Assembly: GCF_026340675.1 (NCBI RefSeq)
Contig: NZ_JAPEOX010000001.1
Span: 2,356,001 to 2,420,000 of the forward strand
Reading direction: 5' to 3'
Length of the DNA stretch: 64,000 nt
Origin: Streptomyces sp. NBC_01264
Lineage (GTDB): Bacteria > Actinomycetota > Actinomycetes > Streptomycetales > Streptomycetaceae
Shown here: positions 10,707 through 18,624 of the stretch, one piece after another
Position numbering within the stretch: position 1 is the first letter of the stretch
How the letters are laid out: each line of letters opens with the position of its first letter
The notes under the pieces: model-generated
What the model saw: the letters and a program-made list of their open reading frames with translations, nothing else
Database searches by the model: none
Told to the model about the DNA's origin: nothing
Made by a program: the position numbers and the translations under genes

Positions 10707-10812
10707 GCCGTCTCTTTGACCACGTACGCCCAGTACGCGAGCGCCCCGACAGCACGCCCAGGCACGGCACCAGACGCCGCGGGCTCGGCCGACAAGATCC
10801 GAAAGAGACGAC
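10707..10812. mobile_element. 106-bp MITE-like element flanked by CTAG
   Basis: The 106-bp segment begins GCCGTCTCTTT and ends AAAGAGACGAC, so its termini are inverted repeats matching at 10 of 11 positions. It is flanked on both sides by CTAG (10703-10706 and 10813-10816). Removing the element and one CTAG restores a perfect 13-bp-arm palindrome with a TCT loop, which would be a bidirectional terminator holding the TAG stops of both convergent genes. It has no coding capacity. I infer a non-autonomous element moved by a transposase of an IS5-like type that duplicates CTAG; the family assignment is a guess. Confidence 0.65.
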
Positions 10813-10831
10813 CTAGGCCGTCTCGGCCTAG
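10813..10831. terminator. Residual hairpin between convergent genes
   Basis: CTAGGCCG and CGGCCTAG pair perfectly around a TCT loop. It contains the TAG stop codon of the membrane-protein gene (10828-10830). It is the right-hand remainder of a longer 13-bp-arm hairpin that the MITE-like element split. Confidence 0.6.
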
Positions 10832-11286
10832 CGGCCGACCAGCGTGAGGGCGGCGCCGATCGCGACGAGGCCGGGCACCACCCCGACGGCCACGGCGAGG
10901 AAGGTCGAGACCCCGGCCACGGCCGGGTGCGCGCGCGGGTCGGCCAGGCCGGCGCACAGCAGGAGCAGGGACACCGGAAGCAGGAACCACACTCCCTCCG
11001 GTGCGACGAGGAGCGACCACCCCGCCACCACGACGGCGAGGACCGCGCACGAGGTCCTGAACCAGGCCCGGTTCCCGCGCAGCACCGTCGGCACCGCGAG
11101 CACGAGGAGCGGGACGACCGGCCCGAAGGGTGGTGCGCCCTCCTTGAGCAGCACCGCCACGGGCGCCACCGGGAGGATCAGCGCGGTCAGCGCGATCCCC
11201 CGCTGCCACGAGTGGGCGGCCCGCGCCCTGCGTGTCGCGGAGCCGGCGCCCGCAGCTCGCCGCCCGGGCGTCGCGATCCCCGCCAT
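10828..11286 (-). CDS. Four-helix membrane protein, unknown function
   Basis: This 152-residue protein has a basic N-terminus (about 30 residues, R-rich) and four hydrophobic segments (about 31-47, 53-68, 79-94 and 95-113, with a further stretch near 122-148). No catalytic motif is seen and the family is not recognised. The ATG at 11286 has a GGAGCGGGC-type ribosome binding site. A 12-bp palindrome, TGAACGCGTTCA, lies 31 bp upstream (11317-11328) and may be an operator. Confidence 0.6.
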   Translation of the reverse strand: MAGIATPGRRAAGAGSATRRARAAHSWQRGIALTALILPVAPVAVLLKEGAPPFGPVVPLLVLAVPTVLRGNRAWFRTSCAVLAVVVAGWSLLVAPEGVWFLLPVSLLLLCAGLADPRAHPAVAGVSTFLAVAVGVVPGLVAIGAALTLVGR

Positions 11287-11316
11287 GCCCGCTCCCCGTG
11301 CCGGCCCCGCTTGAAC

Positions 11317-11328
11317 TGAACGCGTTCA
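11317..11328. promoter_or_regulatory. Palindrome upstream of the four-helix membrane protein gene
   Basis: TGAACGCGTTCA is a perfect 12-bp palindrome, extended to an imperfect 15-mer by flanking bases. It lies 31 bp upstream of the membrane-protein start and about 43 bp before the -35 of the divergent secreted protein, so a TetR-type regulator could act on either gene. No regulator is encoded next to it. Confidence 0.35.
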
Positions 11329-11370
11329 AGCTAGCGGATATTCGCACTTCCTGGCGATGCCCGGAGAGCG

Positions 11371-11400
11371 TTGCGCCCGCCACACACCCGTCCCTATAGT
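11371..11400 (+). promoter_or_regulatory. Promoter of the chitin-binding-like secreted protein
   Basis: TTGCGC (11371-11376) and TATAGT (11395-11400) are 18 bp apart. Transcription would begin near 11407, giving a leader of about 38 nt to the chosen GTG at 11445. Confidence 0.55.
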
Positions 11401-11444
11401 CACTTCGTATTCATTTCGTCACAGTGAGTGATCTGGGGGCAAGG

Positions 11445-12035
11445 GTGTTGCGTATCGGCAAGGGGTGGGCCCGGCTCGCCGCGTCGGCCGTCGGGGCGGT
11501 ACTCGCCGTGGGTCTACCGGTCGTGGGCCTGGGGGCCGCGCCCGCGAGCGCCGCCGAGGGCTCGTGCGCCGGGGGCGTCACCGTGCGGCTGCCGCGACCG
11601 CAGGACCAGCGGTTCTACGTCCAGTGCGGGGGCGGGACCGCCACCGTCGTGGCCTGCCCCACCGGGCAGGTCTTCGCTCCCGGCACCCAGCTCTGCGAGG
11701 CGCCCGAGCTGGTCCGGCCCGCCGTAGCCACGGTCACCACGGCCGGTCCGGCGAAGCTGAACGGGCTGCTCTTCGGGGTCAGGAACCTCAGCACCACCGT
11801 GCGGATCGCGGACGCCCCGGCCGGGCTGGACGGCGTACCCGTCACCTTCACCACCGTCGGTGGCCGGACCCTCTGCACCGCCGTCACCGACCAGTTCGGA
11901 GCCGCCCGCTGCGACAGCCCGGCCCGGCTGACGATCCCGCTGGACGAGATCCTGCGCGGCTACCGGGCCACCTACGCGGGCATCGGCGGGATCTACCTCT
12001 CCTCCTCCGCCACCGCCCCCATCGCGCTCCTCTAG
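11445..12035 (+). CDS. Secreted protein with chitin-binding type-2-like domain
   Basis: This 196-residue protein has a Sec signal peptide (basic start, hydrophobic core AASAVGAVLAVGLPVVGL, likely cut after ASA near residue 38). The segment from about residue 40 to 85 has the cysteine pattern and RFYVQCGGGTATVVACPTGQVF signature of a peritrophin-A/chitin-binding type-2 domain. The remaining 100 residues look like a small beta-sandwich with two cysteines (LCTAV, ARCDS). It probably binds chitin or another cell-surface glycan. The start at 11445 is supported by GGGGG 6-10 nt upstream; an in-frame GTG at 11424 has no such site. Its TAG stop overlaps the TAG of the convergent GNAT gene in one CTAG. 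Confidence 0.7.
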   Translation: MLRIGKGWARLAASAVGAVLAVGLPVVGLGAAPASAAEGSCAGGVTVRLPRPQDQRFYVQCGGGTATVVACPTGQVFAPGTQLCEAPELVRPAVATVTTAGPAKLNGLLFGVRNLSTTVRIADAPAGLDGVPVTFTTVGGRTLCTAVTDQFGAARCDSPARLTIPLDEILRGYRATYAGIGGIYLSSSATAPIALL

Positions 12036-12805
12036 GAGAGGGCGTGCCGGACCCAGACGTTCGGCTCCACGTAGACCGCGAAGCCCTGCTCCGGTTCGCA
12101 GTGGACCGGGGACAGGGCGCCCGGGACGTGGACCGGGCCGGCCGTGTCGAAGGGCAGGCCGGTCCAATCCCGCCACTGCGCGAGGGAGCCGGTGATCGTC
12201 ATCGACAGCGGGGCCACCGAGTCGATGACGCCGCCCGCCCGCACGTGGACCCGTAGCCACGGGTCGTACGGGAGGCCGTCCTCACGGGTGCGGTACGCGT
12301 ACGCGTGGATCGGGGTGTCCGGCTCCGCGGGCTTCCCGCTGGGCCGCACCGGGGCCACCACCTCGCCGAACCCGTGCCCTCGGGCGTTCTCCCGCATCGC
12401 GGCGAGCATCCGGCCCGAGAGCCCCTCGCCCTGCCGGTCGGTCGCGACGCTGATCTCGATCGCGCTGACGGTGTCGGCCTCGACCCCGCGCCGCAGGTCG
12501 GAGAAGGCCCACATCAGGATCCGGTCCCAGCCTTGCGCGGGCAGCGCCCCGTCGCGGCCCGGCGCGTGCTGCGCGAAGGGCACGCTGAAGCCCCGGGCGA
12601 CCACCGCGTCCCCGTCCGTGGCGACCAGGACGTACTCCGGCAACTCGGCCACCATCCGCGGATACAGCAGCCAGGCCAGCGAGTCGTGTTCGGCGAACTC
12701 GGGCCACGAGTCCTTCATGTCCCAGAGCCGGGCCGCCAGTTCGGGCCGCTCCGCTAGCGTGGTGATCCGGATGCCCGAACCGCTGGTGTCTGTGCTGTCG
12801 TCCAT
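12032..12805 (-). CDS. GNAT-like N-acetyltransferase
   Basis: This 257-residue protein has a GNAT-like core: ISVATDRQGEGLSGRMLAAMRENARGHGF (about residues 117-145) carries the acetyl-CoA-binding Q/R-x-x-G-x-G/A pattern of motif A. The flanks, including LWDMKDSWPEFAEHD near the start, recur in a group of actinobacterial GNATs of unknown substrate. TAGCCT (12812-12817, minus strand) lies 6 nt before the ATG and there is no ribosome binding site, so the mRNA is probably leaderless. The stop shares CTAG at 12032-12035 with the convergent gene. Confidence 0.75.
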   Translation of the reverse strand: MDDSTDTSGSGIRITTLAERPELAARLWDMKDSWPEFAEHDSLAWLLYPRMVAELPEYVLVATDGDAVVARGFSVPFAQHAPGRDGALPAQGWDRILMWAFSDLRRGVEADTVSAIEISVATDRQGEGLSGRMLAAMRENARGHGFGEVVAPVRPSGKPAEPDTPIHAYAYRTREDGLPYDPWLRVHVRAGGVIDSVAPLSMTITGSLAQWRDWTGLPFDTAGPVHVPGALSPVHCEPEQGFAVYVEPNVWVRHALS

Positions 12806-12845
12806 GGCCGCAGGCTAGGCACGCCCCACCGGCGCCTCAACCGAA

Positions 12846-14369
12846 TTAGGCCGTCCCTTTCGGATCCTGCCGCGTCCCCTTCGGATCCTGCCGCGTCCCC
12901 TTCGGATCCTGGCGCGTCTCCATCGGACCCTGCCCAGCCCCCTTCGGACCCTGCCCGGCCCGCAACCGCCGGACGGCCTGGGTCAGTTCACCCCCGCCGG
13001 ACACCCCGGCGAGACTCAGCCGGACGAACGGGCCGGGCGGCTCCGCGCAGAAGTACGCCCGCCCCGGGGCCACCGCCACCCCGGCCCGCAGCGCGGCCGC
13101 CACGAAGGCCGCTTCGTCTTCGCCCGCGCCGAGCCCCGCCCACACCTGGTAGCCGCCGCGCGGCGGATGCGGCACCTCCAGCTCCGGCAGCTCCCGCCGC
13201 AGCGCTCCCGTGAGGACCTCGCGGCGGTGGCGCAGTTCGGCGGCCACGGACTTGAGGTGGCGCGGCCAGGCCGGTGCGCCCACCAGCTCCAGGGCGGTCT
13301 CCTGGAGCGGCCGGGGCACGAAGAAGGTGTCCACGACCTGGATGGCGCGCAGCCGGTCGAAGACCGGGCCGCGGGCCGCCAGTGCGCCCACCCGCAGGCT
13401 GGGCGAGGTGACCTTGGTCAGCGACCGCACGTGGACGACCACCCCGTCGGGATCCTCGGCGGCGAGCGTCGCAGGCAGCGGGCCGGAGTCCTCGTGGGCC
13501 AGATAGCGCGCGTAGTCGTCCTCCAGTACGAACGCCCCGGCGGCGCGCGCGATCCGCAGCACCTCCCCCCGCCGCTCGCCGGACAGCACGGCCCCGGTCG
13601 GGTTCTGGAACAGCGGCTGGCATACGAACACCCGCGCCCCGGTCGCTTCGAAGGCGGCGGCCAGCAGCTCCGGCCGGACCCCGTCCGCGTCCACCGGGAC
13701 CGGCACCGGGCGGCAGCCGGCGGCCCGGGCGAGGGCCAGCAGTCCCGGATAGGTGGGGGATTCGACGAGGATCGGCGCCCCGGGCGGGGCGAGCGCCCGC
13801 AGGGCGGTGGCGAGCGCGCTCTGGCCGCCCGCGGTCACCAGGACGTCTCCGGCCGCGACGGCCCCGCCGATCTCCCGCGCGAACCAGTCCCGCAGCTCCG
13901 GCAGCCCCTCGACGGGCGGCCTCCCCCACACCCCGGGCCGCCGGCCGGCCCGGGCCAGGGCCGCCGCCATGGCCCGCTCGGGCTGGAGCACCGAGTGCAG
14001 GTAGCCGCTGTGCAGTTCGATGACCCCGGCCGGCGGGGCGGCCAGGGTGACCAGCACCCCGGTGGCGTCCACGGAGCGCGGGACCACCTCGCCCGCGTCC
14101 TCGGCGCTCAGGGCGACGGCCTGCCAGGAGGTGTCGCCGGGCGCGGTCGCCTGTGTACGGGGCTGCGCGCGGTAGACGCCGGCTCCGGGGCGGGTGACCA
14201 CCAGGCCTTCGGCGGCCAGCTGGGCGAGGGCCCGGGAGACGGTGACGGGACTGACCCGGTACTGCTCGACCAGAACACGACTCGATGGCAGTTTTCCACC
14301 TACCGAGTAGCGGTTGAGCTCCGCTCGCAGGGATTCCGCCAGTTCCGCCACACTGCTACGCTCATACAT
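12846..14369 (-). CDS. MocR-type regulator (GntR HTH fused to aminotransferase-like domain)
   Basis: This 507-residue protein has an N-terminal GntR winged helix (about 10-70, with LPSSRVLVEQYRVSPVTVSRAL) and a C-terminal fold-type I aminotransferase-like domain (about 125-480) that binds PLP; VHVRSLTKVTSPSLRVG supplies the likely PLP lysine. Such regulators control PLP-, amino-acid- or transport-related genes. Its start codon overlaps that of the divergent EamA exporter gene (shared AT at 14368-14369), so it very likely controls that exporter and itself. The last 35 residues are five copies of a QDPKGTR-like heptad encoded by a 21-bp tandem repeat (12858-12962), which is unusual for the family. 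Confidence 0.9.
   Translation of the reverse strand: MYERSSVAELAESLRAELNRYSVGGKLPSSRVLVEQYRVSPVTVSRALAQLAAEGLVVTRPGAGVYRAQPRTQATAPGDTSWQAVALSAEDAGEVVPRSVDATGVLVTLAAPPAGVIELHSGYLHSVLQPERAMAAALARAGRRPGVWGRPPVEGLPELRDWFAREIGGAVAAGDVLVTAGGQSALATALRALAPPGAPILVESPTYPGLLALARAAGCRPVPVPVDADGVRPELLAAAFEATGARVFVCQPLFQNPTGAVLSGERRGEVLRIARAAGAFVLEDDYARYLAHEDSGPLPATLAAEDPDGVVVHVRSLTKVTSPSLRVGALAARGPVFDRLRAIQVVDTFFVPRPLQETALELVGAPAWPRHLKSVAAELRHRREVLTGALRRELPELEVPHPPRGGYQVWAGLGAGEDEAAFVAAALRAGVAVAPGRAYFCAEPPGPFVRLSLAGVSGGGELTQAVRRLRAGQGPKGAGQGPMETRQDPKGTRQDPKGTRQDPKGTA
12858..12962 (-). repeat. 21-bp tandem repeat (5 copies) at the 3' end of the MocR gene
   Basis: Five 21-bp units with core TCGGATCCTGCCGCGTCC are arranged head to tail in frame, at 12858, 12879, 12900, 12921 and 12942. 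The first two are nearly identical and the last two are more diverged. They encode the QDPKGTR-type heptads at the C-terminus. Copy number should vary among strains by slippage. Confidence 0.8.
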
Positions 14370-14412
14370 GACAGCACAGAATAGCGCTACTCTCCCCAAC
14401 GCGATAGCAGTT
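14353..14412. promoter_or_regulatory. Divergent promoter and operator region of MocR and EamA genes
   Basis: TACGCT (14357-14362, plus) lies 5 nt before the EamA ATG and TATTCT (minus strand, 14378-14383) lies 8 nt before the MocR ATG, so both mRNAs may be leaderless and each promoter lies inside the other's coding start. Repeated CTGCTA(C/T)-like half-sites appear at 14353 and, inverted, near 14401, with GCGCTAC between. MocR proteins usually bind such spaced direct or inverted repeats. Confidence 0.45.
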
Positions 14413-15324
14413 GGTGCCTCCGCCACCGGGCGGCGCACCCGTCGGCCCGCCCTCGGCGGCACCACGCTCGCCGCGGCCGGAGTCGTCACCTTCTCGCTGA
14501 CCTTCCCCGGTACCGCCTGGGGCCTGGAGAGCTTCGGCCCGTGGTCCCTCTTCGGCCTGCGCTGTCTGCTCGCGGGCCTCACGGCCGGCGCCTTCCTGCT
14601 GGCCCTGCGCGTCCGGGTGCCCGACCGCGCCCACTGGGCGGGCCTGGTGGTGGTGGCCGGCGGCGTGGTCGTCGGCTTCCCGCTGCTGACCACCCTGGCG
14701 CTGCAGACCTCCACCACCTCGCACGCCGCCGTGGTCGTCGGACTGCTCCCGCTCACCACCGCCGTCGTGTCCTCGCTGCGCACCGGAGCCCGGCCCTCGC
14801 GCCGGTTCTGGATCGCGGCCGTGGCCGGCGCGGTGATCGTGCTCGGCTTCACGGTGGCCCAGAGCGGCGGCGCCCTCTCGGCCGGCGACGCCTTCCTCTT
14901 CGCCGCGCTGCTGGTGTGCGCGGCCGGGTACACCGAGGGCGGGCGCCTCGCCCGGCTGATGCCCGGCTGGCAGGTGATCGCCTGGGCGCTGGTGCTGTGC
15001 CTGCCGATCGGCGTGGCCGGCTCCGCGCTCGGGCTCGCGTACGAGCCGGTCGAGCTGACCGGCCGCGGGGTGGCCGGGCTGGTCTGGGTGGCGGTCGGCT
15101 CCTCCTTCCTCGGCCTCTTCGTCTGGTACCGCGGCATGGCCGAGATCGGCGCGGCCCGCGCGAGCCAGCTGCAGCTCGCGCAGCCGCTGCTGACCCTGCT
15201 GTGGTCGGTGCTGCTGCTCGGCGAACACCTCTCCCCGGCGGCGCCCGTCGCCGCCTGCGCGGTGCTCGTCTGCATCGCGGTGACGCAGCGGCCCGATGGG
15301 CCAAAAAGGGGCAGGACGACCTAA
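14368..15324 (+). CDS. EamA/DMT family exporter
   Basis: This 318-residue integral membrane protein has about ten hydrophobic segments in two homologous halves, as in the EamA (DUF6) family of drug/metabolite exporters. The first half has SLTFPGTAWGLESFGPWSLFGLRCLLAG; the second ends with a QPLLTLLWSVLLLGEHLSP segment typical of the last repeat. The ATG overlaps the MocR start on the other strand, so the regulator most likely senses what this protein exports. Amino acids or related metabolites are plausible substrates, but nothing in the sequence fixes this. Confidence 0.88.
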   Translation: MTAQNSATLPNAIAVGASATGRRTRRPALGGTTLAAAGVVTFSLTFPGTAWGLESFGPWSLFGLRCLLAGLTAGAFLLALRVRVPDRAHWAGLVVVAGGVVVGFPLLTTLALQTSTTSHAAVVVGLLPLTTAVVSSLRTGARPSRRFWIAAVAGAVIVLGFTVAQSGGALSAGDAFLFAALLVCAAGYTEGGRLARLMPGWQVIAWALVLCLPIGVAGSALGLAYEPVELTGRGVAGLVWVAVGSSFLGLFVWYRGMAEIGAARASQLQLAQPLLTLLWSVLLLGEHLSPAAPVAACAVLVCIAVTQRPDGPKRGRTT

Positions 15325-15364
15325 ACTGCTAGCACCGGATCGGACCGCCACCGAGGAGGTCAGC

Positions 15365-15562
15365 ATGCGCGCGACCGAGGGCGACCAGCTGGTTCAGCAC
15401 GGCAGGATCGTGGGCCAGCACGACAAGGTCGGTGAGATCACCCAGGTCCTGGGAGAGAACGGCACCCCTCCCTACCGCGTCCGCTTCACGGACGGACACG
15501 AGGCCGTCATGTCCCCCGGCCCCGACTGCGTCGTGAAGCACCCCGCCGACCACGACCACTGA
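15365..15562 (+). CDS. DUF1918 domain protein
   Basis: This 65-residue protein has the DUF1918 pattern: RATEGDQLVQHGRIVGQHDKVGEI near the start and RFTDGHEAVMSPGPDCVV near the end, consistent with a small SH3-like beta-barrel. Function is unknown; the family is common in actinobacteria. A GAGGAGG ribosome binding site lies 5 nt before the ATG. Confidence 0.85.
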   Translation: MRATEGDQLVQHGRIVGQHDKVGEITQVLGENGTPPYRVRFTDGHEAVMSPGPDCVVKHPADHDH

Positions 15563-15613
15563 CGGGCTGCCCCTGAAGCCCCCGAGGACGGCCGGGTCGG
15601 CGGGGTGGCCCGG

Positions 15614-16912
15614 TCAGCGCGGTGGCACGGCCACCGCCGTCGGATAGTGATCGGCGACCACCCGCGCCATCGCCCCGTTGGGGTCCGCGTCCACCTGCTT
15701 CGCGGAGAAGTAGGCGTGGCCGCGGACCTCCGGGTATCCGGCGGCGAACCGCAGGTGCCGGGACAGCTCGCGCGGATCGCGCCAGGCGGCGGTGGAGCTC
15801 TGCGCGTCGCAGCGGTACAGCGCCTCCCCCACGTAGAGCTGGACGCGGGTGCCGGCGACGGTCTTCGCCCACCAGGGGACGATCGCGGCGTAGTCGGCGG
15901 TCGGGTGGCCGATCTGCCAGTACGCCTGGGGCACGATGTAGTCGATCCAGCCCTCGCGCACCCACTTGCGGGTGTCCGCGTACAGGTCGTCGTACGTGCC
16001 GACGCCCGCCTGGGTCGGCGAACCGAGCGGATCGCGGTCGGAGTTGCGCCAGACGGCGAAGGGGCTGATGCCGAAGCGCGTCGCGGGGCGCAGGGCCCGC
16101 AGCCGCTCGGACATCTCGCGGACCAGGGTGTCGGTGTTGTTCCGGCGCCAGGCCGCGCGGGTCGCGAAGGCCCGGCCGTACTGCTCGTAGGCGTCGTCGT
16201 CGTCGAAATCGCGGCCTTCGACGGGGTACGGGTAGAAGTAGTCGTCCCAGTGCACCCCGTCGAGGGGGTAGCGGGCGACGGCGTCGAGCATGGCGTCCTG
16301 CACGAAGCGGCGGACTTCCGGCAGGCCGGGGTTGTAGTAGAGCTTGCCGCCGTAGGGCACGGTCCAGTCCCGGTTGCGGCGGGCCGGGTGCTCGGGGACG
16401 AGCAGGCTCCGGTCGGTGTGGTTGGCCACCCGGTACGGGTTGAACCAGGCGTGCAGTTCCAGCCCCCGGGCGTGCGCTTCGGCGACCGCCGTGCCCAGCG
16501 GGTCCCAGCCGGGGTCGACGCCCTGCTCGCCGGTGAGCCACTGCGACCAGGGCTCGCGCGCCGAGGGCCACATCGCGTCGGCGGTGGGCCGGACCTGGAG
16601 GATCACCGCGTTGAGGCGGCGGTCGACGGCGGTGTCGAGCAGGTCCAGCAGCTCGGCGCGCTGCTCCCGCGCGGAAAGCCCGCTCCGCGAGGGCCAGTCC
16701 ACGTTCTCCACGGAGGCGACCCACATCCCGCGGAAGGCCGCCTTGTCCGCCGCCCGGGCCCGCTCCTCCTCCCCGGCCGTCCCCGCCCGCGGCTTCCCGG
16801 ACGCCAGCGCGGGGGCCGTCGCCACCGCCGCCAGCACCCCCGCCGCTCCGGCCAGCATTCCCCGCCTCCCGATGGCTCGCCCCCCGATGGCCCGCCTTTC
16901 CGTGGACGTCAT
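15614..16912 (-). CDS. Secreted GH10-like (GHL10) glycoside hydrolase family protein
   Basis: This 432-residue protein begins with a Tat-type signal (GRRGMLAGAAGVLAAVA, about residues 15-31) and an Ala-x-Ala cleavage site. The rest matches the GHL10/DUF187 group of (beta/alpha)8 glycosidases: FRGMWVASVENVDWPS, LNAVILQVRPTADAMWPS, ELHAWFNPYRVAN and VDGVHWDDYFYPYP-like segments, the last with the conserved D-D-Y. Some relatives cleave cell-wall or amyloid-type glycans; a substrate cannot be assigned. The chosen ATG at 16912 gives a complete signal peptide. Confidence 0.85.
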   Translation of the reverse strand: MTSTERRAIGGRAIGRRGMLAGAAGVLAAVATAPALASGKPRAGTAGEEERARAADKAAFRGMWVASVENVDWPSRSGLSAREQRAELLDLLDTAVDRRLNAVILQVRPTADAMWPSAREPWSQWLTGEQGVDPGWDPLGTAVAEAHARGLELHAWFNPYRVANHTDRSLLVPEHPARRNRDWTVPYGGKLYYNPGLPEVRRFVQDAMLDAVARYPLDGVHWDDYFYPYPVEGRDFDDDDAYEQYGRAFATRAAWRRNNTDTLVREMSERLRALRPATRFGISPFAVWRNSDRDPLGSPTQAGVGTYDDLYADTRKWVREGWIDYIVPQAYWQIGHPTADYAAIVPWWAKTVAGTRVQLYVGEALYRCDAQSSTAAWRDPRELSRHLRFAAGYPEVRGHAYFSAKQVDADPNGAMARVVADHYPTAVAVPPR

Positions 16913-17063
16913 GTAATCGCTCCGTTCCGTTCCGTGACATCGCCTCGTGTCCGCCCAGCATGCCCGCCCCGGCCCGACACGCCGGGCAAGGACGGGGGTA
17001 ACGTCGGGGGGCGTGGCGGGCGCCGGAACGCAGTTACCACTGCACGAGTACGGGGGACCCGCG

Positions 17064-17960
17064 ATGGAGAGCAGCGAAAGGCACGATGTGACGGACCTCC
17101 CAGACGACATCGCACGCGTCGGCGTAGTGGGCTGTGGCCAGATGGGCGCGGGCATCGCGGAGGTGTTCGCCCGGAGCGGGCTCGAGGTGATGGTCGCCGA
17201 AACCACCGGCGAGGCCCTCGAACTCGGGCGGACCCGCCTGCACACCTCTCTGACCAGGGCCGCCGAACGCGGCAAGATCAGCGAGGAGGAGCGGGACGCG
17301 ACCCTGGCCCGCCTGTCGTTCACCACCGACCTCGGCGAGTTCGCCGACCGCGACCTCGTCATCGAGGCGGTCGTCGAGAACGAGCAGGTCAAGACGGAGA
17401 TCTTCCAGGTCCTCGACCAGGTGGTCACCCGCCCGGACGCGATCCTCGCCTCCAACACCTCCTCGATCCCGCTGGTCAAGCTGGCCGTCGCGACCTCGCG
17501 TCCCGACCAGGTCATCGGCATCCACTTCTTCAACCCGGCTCCGGTGCAGCAGCTCGTCGAGCTGATCCCGGCGCTGACCACCAGCGACGAGACCGTCAAG
17601 CGCGCCGAGGCGCTGGTCGGCCAGGCGCTGGGCAAGCACGCGATCCGCGCCCAGGACCGCTCCGGCTTCGTCGTGAACGCGCTCCTCATCCCGTACCTGC
17701 TGTCCGCGATCCGGATGTTCGAGTCGGGCATCGCGAGCCGCGAGGACATCGACAACGGCATGGAGCTGGGCTGCGCCCACCCGATGGGCCCGCTGAAGCT
17801 CGCGGACCTCATCGGCCTGGACACGGTGGCCTCGGTGGCCGACTCGATGTACGCGGAGTTCAAGGAGCCCCTGTACGCGGCTCCCCCGCTGCTCCAGCGC
17901 ATGGTCGACGCCGGCCGCCTCGGCCGCAAGACCGGCTCGGGCTTCTACCCGTACGGCTGA
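17064..17960 (+). CDS. 3-hydroxybutyryl-CoA / 3-hydroxyacyl-CoA dehydrogenase
   Basis: This 298-residue enzyme oxidises L-3-hydroxyacyl-CoA with NAD(P), or works in reverse. The N-terminal Rossmann fold carries GVVGCGQMGAGIA (about residues 19-31). The catalytic histidine lies in GIHFFNPAPVQQL (about 152-164), and the C-terminal helical domain has RSGFVVNALLIPYL and HPMGPLKLADLIGLD. Length is that of single-domain dehydrogenases of butanoate or PHB metabolism. A GGGGGA ribosome binding site precedes the ATG; a GTG at 17088, behind AAAGG, is an alternative start. Confidence 0.93.
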   Translation: MESSERHDVTDLPDDIARVGVVGCGQMGAGIAEVFARSGLEVMVAETTGEALELGRTRLHTSLTRAAERGKISEEERDATLARLSFTTDLGEFADRDLVIEAVVENEQVKTEIFQVLDQVVTRPDAILASNTSSIPLVKLAVATSRPDQVIGIHFFNPAPVQQLVELIPALTTSDETVKRAEALVGQALGKHAIRAQDRSGFVVNALLIPYLLSAIRMFESGIASREDIDNGMELGCAHPMGPLKLADLIGLDTVASVADSMYAEFKEPLYAAPPLLQRMVDAGRLGRKTGSGFYPYG

Positions 17961-17992
17961 CCCCTACGGCGCTGCGGGCGGCCGCCTGCAGC

Positions 17993-18523
17993 TCAGCCGA
18001 GCCGCAGGTGGTGCAGCAGCAACAGCCCGGCCGCCATGTTGGCGGCCGGGATCTCGCCGCGCGCGATCATGTCGGGGACCAGCTTGAGGGGGACCCACTC
18101 GCGGCGCGAGGACTCGAAGTCGTCCTCGGGGTGGCCCATGTACGTGGCCCCGTCCGCCCAGTAGAGGTGGTGGCGGGCGTCGGTGAGCCCGTTGGACGGC
18201 TCCACGGTCATCAGGTGGTGCAGGGGGCCGGGCCGCCAGCCCGACTCCTCCTCCATCTCGCGGGCGGCCGCCCGCTCCACGGACTCCCCGTCCTCCACGA
18301 CCCCGGCGGGCAGTTCCCAGCCCCAGCTGTCGGTGATGAAGCGGTGGCGCCACAGCAGCAGCACCTCGTTGGCCGCGTTGACGGCCGTGGCGACGGCGAC
18401 CGGGCGCAGCCGGATGACGAAGTGGTCCAGGTGCCGGCCGTCGGGGAGCTCCACATCGGCGAGATTCACGTCGAACCAGCGGTTCGTGTACACGGTTTGC
18501 TCACTCAGGTTCATCCACTGCAC
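17993..18523 (-). CDS. Nudix hydrolase (ADP-ribose pyrophosphatase-like)
   Basis: This 176-residue protein has a complete Nudix box: GVVEDGESVERAAAREMEEE followed by SGW, so the catalytic G-x5-E-x7-REUxEExGU is intact. Upstream HLDHFVIRLRPVAVATAVN and the C-terminal pattern resemble ADP-ribose or nucleoside-diphosphate-sugar pyrophosphatases. The start at 18523 (GTG) has GGAAGGTGG upstream; a longer in-frame ATG at 18559 is possible but has no site. Confidence 0.88.
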   Translation of the reverse strand: MQWMNLSEQTVYTNRWFDVNLADVELPDGRHLDHFVIRLRPVAVATAVNAANEVLLLWRHRFITDSWGWELPAGVVEDGESVERAAAREMEEESGWRPGPLHHLMTVEPSNGLTDARHHLYWADGATYMGHPEDDFESSRREWVPLKLVPDMIARGEIPAANMAAGLLLLHHLRLG

Positions 18524-18624
18524 GGTTGTGCCACCTTCCGATCGAGTAGGTGGCAACATGGCAGCAGTTCACCCCGGCCCAGGGGAACGCGCACAGGGCG
18601 GCGCAGAGAACGCCACCGGGGATG

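Noticed and set aside
14370..15275. Continuation of the MocR frame upstream as an 809-residue protein
   Set aside because: The GntR HTH begins right after the ATG at 14369, and the extension is a shadow of the EamA gene.
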